A stretch of 10,053 nucleotides of DNA from Chromatiales bacterium (GCA_027070385.1 JALXDW010000507.1:1-10053), one strand, 5' to 3'. Positions 1-6,818 are shown, counted from the stretch's first letter. Program-made: numbers and translations. The notes: generated from the sequence alone by a model not told the origin.

Positions 1-858
1 AAGAACAGTTGTCTGGATTGCCATCAGGGAATCAAGGAAGTGCCGCACAAGAATGTTAAAGAAGTTGATTGCAGTACTGAATGTCATATGACGGAGCCAT
101 CAAGTGATACCAAATTTTCTCATGATGTTATTAAAGAGAACCTGCAGCAAAGTGTTCATAATAAATATGATAGTAAAGGTAAACTCAAGGAATATCCGGA
201 AGATTATCCGGGATGCAAAGACTGCCACGATCAACCACTGTATCGCCCTTTACATAAAGATATTAGCAGTAAAGAACGTGATGTGGCGCGCTGCAAGAGT
301 TGTCATGCAAGCGGTGATTTTGCAGAAGAACTATACAATCATATGACGACCCGGTTACATAAATTTCGTTCACCTAAGGAAAACATAAGTGTTTGTGCAA
401 AGTGTCATGGGGACAAGAAATTCAATCAACGCCATAAACTGGATGATGTTGTTAGTTCATATAAAGAAACCTTTCATGCCAAGTTAATTCAGCTTGGTTC
501 GGAAAAAGCCCCGGACTGTATTGATTGCCATGTAGTACGTGGTGAAAATGCACATTTAATTGAAGCAAAAAAAGTGAATACCTCAGCCACGCATGAAAGC
601 AATATTTCCAGAACCTGTCGAGGAGCAAGCTGTCATGATAAAGCATCCGAAAATATTGCCGGGTTTAAAACACATGTCACTTATGAACGAAGCAAATATC
701 CATTGCAATTTTATATGTTGACTTTTTTCCGAATTGTTTTAACCGTTGTGTTATATGCTTTTTTACTGATCGTGTTTATGGAGCTATTACGCCGATTATT
801 TCCTCATATTACCATTCCGGATATGTTAAGCCGGTTAAGAAAAGGTAAGGATAAATAA
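1..858 (+). CDS. Membrane-anchored multiheme c-type cytochrome, 5' end outside window
   Basis: The reading frame is open from base 1 and already holds a haem motif (CLDCH) before the first possible start (GTG at 40), so the gene begins upstream. The visible 285 residues carry five CXXCH motifs at residues 4, 72, 98, 132 and 173. There is also a CX3CH motif (CSTECH, residue 24) and a CX4CH motif (CRGASCH, residue 206), giving seven probable covalent haems. Many extra His residues could be distal ligands. One strongly hydrophobic helix lies at about 236-263, followed by a basic tail ending KGKDK. This fits a periplasmic haem domain with a C-terminal membrane anchor and a short cytoplasmic tail. 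The next gene, a b-type cytochrome, starts one base after the stop, so the two probably form a quinone-linked membrane complex passing electrons between the quinone pool and periplasmic cytochromes. The exact family is not recognised; the haem-protein call is firm and the partner assignment is inferred. Confidence 0.9.
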   Translation, partial: KNSCLDCHQGIKEVPHKNVKEVDCSTECHMTEPSSDTKFSHDVIKENLQQSVHNKYDSKGKLKEYPEDYPGCKDCHDQPLYRPLHKDISSKERDVARCKSCHASGDFAEELYNHMTTRLHKFRSPKENISVCAKCHGDKKFNQRHKLDDVVSSYKETFHAKLIQLGSEKAPDCIDCHVVRGENAHLIEAKKVNTSATHESNISRTCRGASCHDKASENIAGFKTHVTYERSKYPLQFYMLTFFRIVLTVVLYAFLLIVFMELLRRLFPHITIPDMLSRLRKGKDK

Positions 859-859
859 G

Positions 860-1651
860 ATGGAAAAACGTCCTGATATTCTTGTTAAAAATGGTGTGCG
901 CTATTTTCAGAAGTTTACCGTACATCAGCGTGTGCAATCTATTATACAGATTGCAAGTGTTATCGTGCTGGGTTTAACGGGCTTGCCTTTACGTTATGCA
1001 GAGTATGATTGGGCAAAAAGTTTGTACAGCTTTTTTGGTGGGCCGGAAGTCGCTCCAAATATTCATCGGGCTGCAGGAACGGTACTGATATCTGTTTTTA
1101 TTTACCATACGATTTACTGGCTTATTAAATATTACCAGAATCATATCAGAAAATTATGGCGACAAGGTGAGTTAAGTTTTAAATCTGCATTCAAGGAATT
1201 CTTAGGCATGACCATGATCATGGATAAAGAGGATTTTAAATCAGTCATTGATCATTTCAAATATATTTTCTTTATTAGTAACAAGCCAGCGCAGTATGGG
1301 CGCATCATGTGGAAGGACAAGTTTGAATATTATGCCCAATATTGGGGAATAACTGTGATTGGACTAGCAGGGATGGCTTTGTGGTGGCGTGATGAAGTCA
1401 GTCATTTTTTGCCGGGGATTGTTTTTAATGCAGCATATATTATGCATTCCTACGAAGCATTATTGGCCGTGCTATTTCTTATTTTTATCCATTGGTACCA
1501 TGAATATTATTCACCTGAAAAATTCCCGGTTCCAACCGGTTTTTTCAGTGGGTATATCTCTGAAAGTCAGATGATACATGAGCATTATGCACGTTATGTC
1601 GAGTTGATGATGGATGCCGGCCTGGAATCAGAAATTAAACCTCACCATTAG
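860..1651 (+). CDS. b-type cytochrome, four-helix integral membrane protein (cytochrome b561 / hydrogenase or formate dehydrogenase cytochrome b type)
   Basis: This 263-residue protein has four hydrophobic helices at about 25-45, 70-90, 157-177 and 187-212. Histidines lie in or beside them: H22, H69 and H83 at helices 1-2, and H196, H211 and H214 at helix 4. That pattern fits a dihaem b cytochrome of the kind found as membrane subunits of formate dehydrogenases and NiFe hydrogenases, which exchange electrons between quinones and a periplasmic partner. A hydrophilic segment of about 65 residues (92-156) separates helices 2 and 3. The ATG follows the previous stop by one base and is preceded by a purine-rich AAGG site, so translation is likely coupled to the upstream multiheme cytochrome. 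No dehydrogenase or hydrogenase subunit is present in the window; its partners appear to be the multiheme cytochromes on either side. Membrane cytochrome b is a confident call; direction of electron flow cannot be told from sequence. Confidence 0.85.
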   Translation: MEKRPDILVKNGVRYFQKFTVHQRVQSIIQIASVIVLGLTGLPLRYAEYDWAKSLYSFFGGPEVAPNIHRAAGTVLISVFIYHTIYWLIKYYQNHIRKLWRQGELSFKSAFKEFLGMTMIMDKEDFKSVIDHFKYIFFISNKPAQYGRIMWKDKFEYYAQYWGITVIGLAGMALWWRDEVSHFLPGIVFNAAYIMHSYEALLAVLFLIFIHWYHEYYSPEKFPVPTGFFSGYISESQMIHEHYARYVELMMDAGLESEIKPHH

Positions 1652-1665
1652 AGATAAGATTAAGC

Positions 1666-2571
1666 ATGAAATTGATTAAAGTCATTATATATAAGGTATA
1701 CGTTATTTTATTGATGATATTTGTTGTATGGACAGCTCAGTTTCTTTACCCGGTTATTTTTGGCTTTGACGAGGGGAATTTACTCAATCGTTCGCTGCAT
1801 TACCTTGATGGCAATGAGTCCGATGAAGTGAAAATGGTAAAAATAAAATCAAATATGGAAAATTCAAAAAAAACAACAGAGCTGGATCTGGGGTATAAAG
1901 TTATAAAGCAGCAATATATTGATAAGCACTTTCATCACATTGGTTTTGAAATACAGGATGATAAAACCAATGCTTGTGTGTATTGCCATGGTCAGGTTCC
2001 ACATGAAAAAGATCCGGAAAGTCGTTCGTTTTTAAACATGCATGCCTTTACTGTTGCCTGTGAAAGTTGCCATTCCATTGCTACCGAAGGAAAAAATAAT
2101 TGGGGGTTTGCATGGTATAGTATTAAAACGGGTAATATTGTTTCTAATCCAACGATGTTAGTTGAAGAAGATATATTCAGGGGGCCGTTCGGGGATAAGA
2201 ACAAAAAATATTATCCAACCGGTAATTATGGTGCAAAAATAGCACCTGGCTATCAGGTTAATGACGAATTCCGGTTATTAACAAATAGAGCTGACCTAGA
2301 GGCAGCAAAAGATTATATGCAGACTCGACATGAGCTGACTCAGACGCAAAGAAAAAAACGCAGGAAGGATCTGCATCGGGTTGTGAATAAAAAACCATTG
2401 GAATGTGATAACTGCCATGGAGATACCCATAATTATATTGGTTATGACAAACTGGGTTACCCACCTCGTCGGGTACGACAATTAAATGATACGGCAATCG
2501 TCGGTTTAATCAGCAAGTATGAACGTTTTTATTTTCCTAATTTTATGGAAGGCAGTGGCCGGAGAAAATAG
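1666..2571 (+). CDS. N-terminally anchored triheme c-type cytochrome
   Basis: The 301-residue product starts with a short basic stretch and a hydrophobic helix (about 5-30) with no clear cleavage site, so it is probably an uncleaved membrane anchor with the rest in the periplasm. Three CXXCH motifs are present: CVYCH (104), CESCH (132) and CDNCH (247). Possible distal ligands include H89-H91, H126, H222 and H237. The 110 residues between the second and third motifs have no haem site, giving much more polypeptide per haem than in its neighbours, so this stretch may form a docking or catalytic surface. The gene sits 14 nt after the b-cytochrome gene and its TAG stop shares a base with the next GTG start. 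It is probably a further electron-transfer subunit of the same membrane complex. I do not recognise a specific family; a small enzymatic role cannot be excluded. Confidence 0.85.
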   Translation: MKLIKVIIYKVYVILLMIFVVWTAQFLYPVIFGFDEGNLLNRSLHYLDGNESDEVKMVKIKSNMENSKKTTELDLGYKVIKQQYIDKHFHHIGFEIQDDKTNACVYCHGQVPHEKDPESRSFLNMHAFTVACESCHSIATEGKNNWGFAWYSIKTGNIVSNPTMLVEEDIFRGPFGDKNKKYYPTGNYGAKIAPGYQVNDEFRLLTNRADLEAAKDYMQTRHELTQTQRKKRRKDLHRVVNKKPLECDNCHGDTHNYIGYDKLGYPPRRVRQLNDTAIVGLISKYERFYFPNFMEGSGRRK

Positions 2572-3497
2572 TGCAATTACTGAATAGAAAAATAGCTGTA
2601 CTCTGTTTTTTTGCCGGTTGTTTATTGTATACGGCGATATTGAATGCAGCGATCCCCACAAAAAAAATAATACCACTTTATACCTTAACAGGGACAGCTG
2701 GTATGCACTTGTCGAAGCCTTCTGATATTAGCGTAAATAGTCGCTTTGTTTATGTAGTCGATGGTGATAATAATCGCATTGTTGTTTACAACAAGAAAGG
2801 CCAATATATAAAGCAATTTGGCCGGTTTGGTCATAAAAAAGGGGAATTAAATTACCCGGTTGGTATCGGTCTTGATAGTGAAGGTTATATTTATGTTGCT
2901 GACACAAGGAATCATCGCATACAGATTTTCGATGAAAATGGTGACTATGACAGAATGATTAAGGTGAATATTGCCGGTAACCCTGTCAGGCCGGTTGATG
3001 TTGTGGTTGCAGATGATAACAGTAAGATTTATGTCACAACCAAGTCGAATAAAATACTTGTTTATAAACAAAACGGGAAAAAAATCAGGGAAATCGGTAG
3101 AACAGGAACAGACAAAGGTGAATTTCGTTTTCCGGCAACAATAACAACTTTGTCACACGGAAGAATTGCAGCAATTGATATTTTAAATTTTCGTTTACAA
3201 ATATTCAGTGATAAAGGTAAGTACAGTTACCAGATAGGTAGCTTTGGTGTTCGTGCTGGACAGTTGATTCGTCCAAAAGGCGTTGCCGTCGCTCCAGGTG
3301 GTGATATTTATATTTCGGACAGTTATATGGATTTGATTCAGGTCTTTACCAATAAAGGCCGTTTTCTGCATGTACTTGGAAGCGAGGGGAAACCTTATAA
3401 AATGACAGCCCCAGCGGGTATTGCCATTGATCAACAGAAACATCTTTATGTGACAGAAGTTTTTGCCAATCGTGTCAGTGTTTTTCAGCTGGAATAG
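2571..3497 (+). CDS. Exported six-bladed NHL-repeat beta-propeller protein
   Basis: The 308-residue product begins with a signal sequence (basic MQLLNRK, then a hydrophobic run to about residue 27, probable cleavage after AILNAA). A Cys at 17 in FFAGC is a poor lipobox, so lipidation is possible but unlikely. Six NHL-type repeats follow at about 47-85, 94-131, 139-175, 185-223, 231-269 and 278-307. Each has the pattern P-x-x-[IV]-x-V, [IV]YV-[AS]D, N-R-[IV]-x-[VI][FY] and a closing G-x-[FY]. This fills a whole propeller. No haem motif or catalytic centre is visible, so it is most likely a scaffold or binding protein for the exported cytochromes. NHL proteins are often encoded beside multiheme cytochromes in bacteria that respire metals or use extracellular electron transfer. 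The GTG start overlaps the preceding stop by one base, with a GGAG site just upstream, which supports coupled translation. Confidence 0.88.
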   Translation: MQLLNRKIAVLCFFAGCLLYTAILNAAIPTKKIIPLYTLTGTAGMHLSKPSDISVNSRFVYVVDGDNNRIVVYNKKGQYIKQFGRFGHKKGELNYPVGIGLDSEGYIYVADTRNHRIQIFDENGDYDRMIKVNIAGNPVRPVDVVVADDNSKIYVTTKSNKILVYKQNGKKIREIGRTGTDKGEFRFPATITTLSHGRIAAIDILNFRLQIFSDKGKYSYQIGSFGVRAGQLIRPKGVAVAPGGDIYISDSYMDLIQVFTNKGRFLHVLGSEGKPYKMTAPAGIAIDQQKHLYVTEVFANRVSVFQLE

Positions 3498-3501
3498 GAA
3501 A

Positions 3502-5901
3502 ATGAAAAACGGAAATTATTATTTTATTTCAGTTATATTCATGTTTGTAGCAGCTACAAGTAATGTGGTATATGCCAATATTACAGCAACTTCTGATAGC
3601 AATGAATGCGCAACCTGTCATGTGATGTGGATCAGTGATTTTCAGGATAAAAGTGTTGAAACTCTGATTCCATATAACCCACAACCTGTCGAGTTATCCG
3701 GGAAACAAAATGGTGTCGCTAGTACTGAGCGAATGTGTTTCAGTTGCCATGATGGATATATACTGGAATCCCGTTATCGCTGGCGGGAAGGGCGACATAA
3801 TCATCCTGTTGGGCAGAAGGTTCCCAAAAAAATAAAGATACCAAAGAAAGACGGGAAAGAAACCTTTCCCTTGAATATGGATAAAAAAGTTTATTGTGGT
3901 ACTTGCCACTCAGCACATGGTGTTGATTGGGGACAGAACCGTTCCGCTATTTTTATGCGCGCGGTTAACGAAAGTTCCAATATGTGTCGTGCCTGCCATA
4001 AAGAAAGAGCAACCGGATCCCGGCACGGTAATCATCCTATTTTAAATCGTATCAAACGCTTACCTGAAAATTTAAAACAGGCAGGAGCAAAAATAGGGCC
4101 ACAGAATAAAGTTGTGTGTGAGTCTTGCCATCGACAACATGGCGCACCGGCTGATAAATTATTGGTGCTGGATAACAGTCAGTCATCCAGGTTGTGTGTT
4201 AGTTGTCATAAAGACAAGAAAAGCATGTCTAACACTAAGCATGATATGAATATCATGTCACCTGATTTGAAAAACAGTAAGAAACAAACAGCGGTTAAAA
4301 ATGGTTTATGCAGTGCTTGCCATGTTTCTCATGATGCTAAAGGACCCAAGCTGGCAAGTATTGCTGCAAAACAGGGAGCTGATCCACTCGAAGCGAACTG
4401 TGTGAATTGCCACAATGATAGTGGTGTTGCAAAAAAAGCAGCCATTGGTAGGCACAGTCATCCGATTAATGTGAATGTAAATAAATTAGGTATCAAGGTG
4501 ACCGACAAGCAATGGCAGAGTGATTCTGTATTGGTTGAACAGATTGGACAAATGGTATCATTGCCGTTATACGATAAAAAAGGTCATAGCGTAAAAGGGG
4601 GTACACAGGTTGCGTGTGGTACTTGTCATGACCCACATAATTGGTCAGTCAAGGAAAAACATCAGAATACTGAATCGGTATCCGCAGAACGTATACGGGC
4701 ATTACGCGGTAATGGCAATAACAGTTTTTTACGCATTGCTCAGGGAATGAATAGTGCTTTATGCACGAACTGCCACATTGATAAGCTGGCGATAAAGGCG
4801 ACCAAGCATAACCCCCGTAATGTTACGGGTGAAATGGCTGAAATGATGCACCCAAAACGTCAATCAGAAAGCAGTGAAGATTTAAACGATGGTTTATGTG
4901 GTACCTGCCATAAGGCACACAATGGCAAGAGTGTAAATATGTGGGCACGTGAGGTAAACCTTGAAAAAGGGAATGTTGTTATCGAACGCTTGTGTAACGA
5001 TTGCCACAATAAGGAAAGTGTTGCAAAAGGTAAATTAACCGGTACGCACAGTCATCCCCTGGGAATCACACTTCAGAAAATGAAAGGGCATAATAAACTT
5101 CCCTTGTTTAATAAAGAAGGGGAACGTACAAAAGATAAAAATGGACGGATAGATTGTGCAACTTGTCATAATGTACATCAGTGGGATCCACTGGATATTG
5201 AAACTACAGCCGGGGCGGTGAATGAAGTGGACGGTGATGCGACGAACAGTTTTTTACGAATTCCTTCAACAGCCACAAAGGAAATGTGTATTGAATGTCA
5301 TACGGACGAGCAGTATGTAGCGGGTACCGAGCATGATTTGAATATCTCTGCACCGGATGCAAAAAACAAATTTGGGCAGACAGTCAAGCAGTCCGGTGTC
5401 TGTGGTCAATGCCATGCAGTGCATAATGCCAGTACAAAAACAAAACTGTGGGCACGGAAGCTGGGGAAAGCCAATGATCCGATTGATCTCTATTGTCGAA
5501 GTTGTCATCAAAAGGGCGAAATAGCAGGATCTAAGGTGATTCCAGCTGAGCGGGGCACTCATCCTAAAGATGTGCTGGTTTGGTCGAGTGATATCCGGGA
5601 TAAGGCCGGTCGTCATCATCAGGGTAAAAAGTTTAATATTCCGGTATTTAATCGTTTAGCTAAACATGACAATGTCGGACAAATTACTTGTGCGAGTTGT
5701 CATAATCCACATAAATGGAACGGGCGTAAAAAGCAAAAAGGCCCGGCTAAAAAAACAGAAGGGAATGCAAATAACAGTTTTTTGAATGTTACTAATACCG
5801 AGAACTTTGTTTGTTCAGATTGTCATGGACTCGATGGATTATTTCGCTATAAATACTTCCATTCCCCTTCCTCAAGAAAAAAACATCGTTTGTATGAATA
5901 A
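3502..5901 (+). CDS. Exported 18-haem c-type cytochrome with doubled-CXXCH tetraheme repeats
   Basis: The ATG at 3502 is preferred because it gives a clean signal peptide (MKNGNYYF, hydrophobic core, cleavage after VVYA at residue 25), a GGAA site about 7 nt upstream and a 4-nt gap from the NHL gene. An in-frame TTG at 3463 would add 13 residues and spoil the leader. The 799-residue product has 18 CXXCH motifs, starting at residues 36, 79, 132, 162, 206, 232, 270, 300, 372, 421, 466, 498, 552, 596, 634, 665, 730 and 771. They fall into a four-motif cycle: one followed by HSHP or THP, one of the form CxTCHxxHxW, one preceded by NSFLRI, and one of the form GLCGTCHxAHN. This is the doubled-CXXCH, cytochrome c3-like class. 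No membrane anchor or lipobox is seen after the leader, so it is soluble in the periplasm or exported further. It is probably the terminal electron carrier or acceptor of the operon. The protein is basic and Lys-rich. Confidence 0.92.
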   Translation: MKNGNYYFISVIFMFVAATSNVVYANITATSDSNECATCHVMWISDFQDKSVETLIPYNPQPVELSGKQNGVASTERMCFSCHDGYILESRYRWREGRHNHPVGQKVPKKIKIPKKDGKETFPLNMDKKVYCGTCHSAHGVDWGQNRSAIFMRAVNESSNMCRACHKERATGSRHGNHPILNRIKRLPENLKQAGAKIGPQNKVVCESCHRQHGAPADKLLVLDNSQSSRLCVSCHKDKKSMSNTKHDMNIMSPDLKNSKKQTAVKNGLCSACHVSHDAKGPKLASIAAKQGADPLEANCVNCHNDSGVAKKAAIGRHSHPINVNVNKLGIKVTDKQWQSDSVLVEQIGQMVSLPLYDKKGHSVKGGTQVACGTCHDPHNWSVKEKHQNTESVSAERIRALRGNGNNSFLRIAQGMNSALCTNCHIDKLAIKATKHNPRNVTGEMAEMMHPKRQSESSEDLNDGLCGTCHKAHNGKSVNMWAREVNLEKGNVVIERLCNDCHNKESVAKGKLTGTHSHPLGITLQKMKGHNKLPLFNKEGERTKDKNGRIDCATCHNVHQWDPLDIETTAGAVNEVDGDATNSFLRIPSTATKEMCIECHTDEQYVAGTEHDLNISAPDAKNKFGQTVKQSGVCGQCHAVHNASTKTKLWARKLGKANDPIDLYCRSCHQKGEIAGSKVIPAERGTHPKDVLVWSSDIRDKAGRHHQGKKFNIPVFNRLAKHDNVGQITCASCHNPHKWNGRKKQKGPAKKTEGNANNSFLNVTNTENFVCSDCHGLDGLFRYKYFHSPSSRKKHRLYE
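4399..5826 (+). repeat. Tandem tetraheme-unit repeats within the 18-haem cytochrome gene
   Basis: Three consecutive units start at 4399, 4993 and 5494; the last lacks its fourth haem and ends the protein. Equivalent haem motifs recur every 165-198 residues, for example 372, 552 and 730, or 421, 596 and 771. Shared landmarks are HSHP, LPL[FY] before the second motif, CHxxHxW, NSFLRI, [KE]H[DN] and LWAR. A diverged unit precedes them at 3985-4398 and half a unit at 3736-3984. At DNA level the 11-mer AACAGTTTTTT occurs at 4720, 5245 and 5773, spaced 525 and 528 nt. This indicates growth by duplication of a tetraheme ancestor. Confidence 0.8.
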
Positions 5902-5949
5902 ACTGTTCATGATTCGTAATACCGGATCAGCTTTTCGATGGACTCATTT

Positions 5950-5978
5950 TTGTGCAAATTAACCGATAATATTAAAAT
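5950..5978 (+). promoter_or_regulatory. Possible sigma70-type promoter
   Basis: TTGTGC at 5950-5955 and TAAAAT at 5973-5978 are separated by 17 bases. The -10 box matches TATAAT at five of six positions, but the -35 box shares only the first three bases with TTGACA. It would drive the leader-like remnant at 6044. In AT-rich DNA such a match is easily found by chance. Confidence 0.2.
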
Positions 5979-6034
5979 CTGATGAGGGATATGCTGCCTC
6001 TTTATCGCCTTAGTATATAAAAGTAACCAAATAT

Positions 6035-6139
6035 AAGGAGATAATCATCTTTATTCTATCAGTAACAGAATTTAAAAGAATTATTTTATTGGGAATGTTG
6101 TCACTCTTGGCTGCCTGTACAGGCATTGTTTGTCGGTAA
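6035..6139 (+). pseudogene. Remnant of a lipoprotein leader: ribosome-binding site and lipobox, no start codon
   Basis: A strong AAGGAG lies at 6035-6040. At the right distance the frame begins ATC-ATC-TTT (6044-6052) rather than ATG. The frame then encodes a charged region (EFKR), a hydrophobic run and a textbook lipobox (LLAAC, Cys at 6116-6118), and stops with TAA at 6137-6139, seven residues after the Cys including it. The only in-frame ATG (6095) would give a leader too short for export. Past the lipobox, the frame one base later stays open to 6284 and has a Gly/Asn-rich start (GNVNGTGNSK), as if a frameshift had broken a small lipoprotein gene. Alternatives are a tiny lysis- or entericidin-like lipopeptide using a rare ATC or ATT start, or chance. 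Confidence 0.3.
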
Positions 6140-6203
6140 TGTTAATGGGACGGGCAATAGCAAACTAAGCAGTGTTTTTGCAAGTTCAGAAGTAAGACTG
6201 TTT

Positions 6204-6233
6204 AGCTGGCTGCTGATGGTAGCCGGTTTCTTC
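6204..6233 (+). terminator. Possible rho-independent terminator
   Basis: The arms 6204-6213 and 6219-6228 can form a 10-bp RNA stem around a five-base loop (TGATG), with seven Watson-Crick and three G-U pairs, followed by a pyrimidine-rich run (TCTTCCCGTTCC) containing few consecutive T residues. The G-U pairs work only in plus-strand RNA, so it would end transcripts from the cytochrome operon or the leader remnant before they enter the convergent globin gene. The weak U-tract lowers confidence. Confidence 0.3.
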
Positions 6234-6267
6234 CCGTTCCCTGTTCCATTTTGTTTGACTGAATTTT

Positions 6268-6690
6268 TTATTTTGAAAAATTAAGAATAGCTTGTGTTGG
6301 ATAGGCACGAATACATTCAGCTTCGCTGGTTTTAACCAGAGCACGTTGAAAAGTGGCATCGGTCTGTAGCCATTCCTCTCTCAAGGCATCACTGATTCCG
6401 GCTTCTTTTATGGAATCAGACAGTAGTTGTGCACGTAATTCAAATAATTCATCGCTGATTAACATATGTTGGTGTGCAGATTTGGGCGATTTGCCTGAAT
6501 AACGTTTGGGCCCCCCCATTAACTGGATCATAAAATCTGTCTGCTGGTTCTCAAGCAATTCCTGCGGTTTATCAGTAAAATATTTGCTTAACCAGGGGTG
6601 GGCATAAGCTTTATCATAAAAAATCTTGTGTACTTTAATAAAAGTGGATTTGCCACCAAGGCGCTCATAAAGTGTTTTATCAATAGCCAT
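6268..6690 (-). CDS. Truncated haemoglobin (2/2 globin family)
   Basis: The 140-residue product has the truncated-globin signature: LYERLGG at 7-13, a Phe-Tyr pair (F24-Y25) where the B-helix Tyr that contacts bound ligand is expected, HPWLSKYF at 31-38, then QLMGGPKRYSG at 56-66 and SAHQHMLIS at 71-79. The proximal haem ligand is most likely H73, with H75 as the alternative. The glycine pairs and length are typical of the family. Subgroup I or II is not settled; the Trp common at helix G in group II is not evident. Such proteins bind O2 or NO in the cytoplasm and often serve in NO detoxification or oxygen sensing. The gene is divergent from the beta-barrel gene across 128 bases and convergent with the cytochrome operon. 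I found no convincing promoter or NO-regulator site in the divergent spacer. The C-terminal extension (about 118-140) with Cys126 is not conserved in families I recall. Confidence 0.88.
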   Translation of the reverse strand: MAIDKTLYERLGGKSTFIKVHKIFYDKAYAHPWLSKYFTDKPQELLENQQTDFMIQLMGGPKRYSGKSPKSAHQHMLISDELFELRAQLLSDSIKEAGISDALREEWLQTDATFQRALVKTSEAECIRAYPTQAILNFSK

Positions 6691-6818
6691 ACTTCTGCCT
6701 GCTAACGTTACATCATATTACAGGTTTTTATATCGGCACTCAGGCAATAAACTTGAATCTGGAAGATTAAAACGATGATTTTATGTGGTTTTAGTGTCGT
6801 ATATGCGAGAATGGTTTA

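Larger units (their letters stand above)
5902..6267. other. Intergenic stretch without an intact gene
   Basis: This 366-base gap separates the end of the cytochrome operon from the stop of the convergent globin gene. It contains a weak promoter-like pair, a good ribosome-binding site followed by a broken lipoprotein-like leader, a 14-bp palindrome at 6112-6125 and a hairpin at 6204-6228. No tRNA, IS end or direct repeat was found. A frame open from 6045 to the TAA at 6282 has no ATG, and its hydrophobic tail does not resemble a known protein. Confidence 0.6.

Noticed and set aside
40..42. GTG as the start of the first cytochrome gene
   Set aside because: The frame continues upstream to base 1 and already encodes CLDCH there, and no signal peptide follows the GTG; the gene is cut by the window.
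3463..3465. TTG start for the 18-haem cytochrome
   Set aside because: It would overlap the NHL gene and put 13 residues before a complete signal peptide; ATG at 3502 fits export and has a ribosome-binding site.
5266..5619. Minus-strand 117-codon frame inside the 18-haem gene
   Set aside because: The plus strand has clear haem-motif coding with conserved repeats; the opposite frame shows no family features.
6259..6283. Hairpin at the end of the globin gene (AATTTTT and AAAAATT arms)
   Set aside because: The stem is purely A-T and overlaps the stop codon region, so it is too weak to call a terminator.
6691..6818. Divergent promoters and an NO- or oxygen-regulator site between globin and barrel genes
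   Set aside because: The box pairs I could find have spacers of 19 or 21 bases, and no convincing palindromic regulator site was seen.
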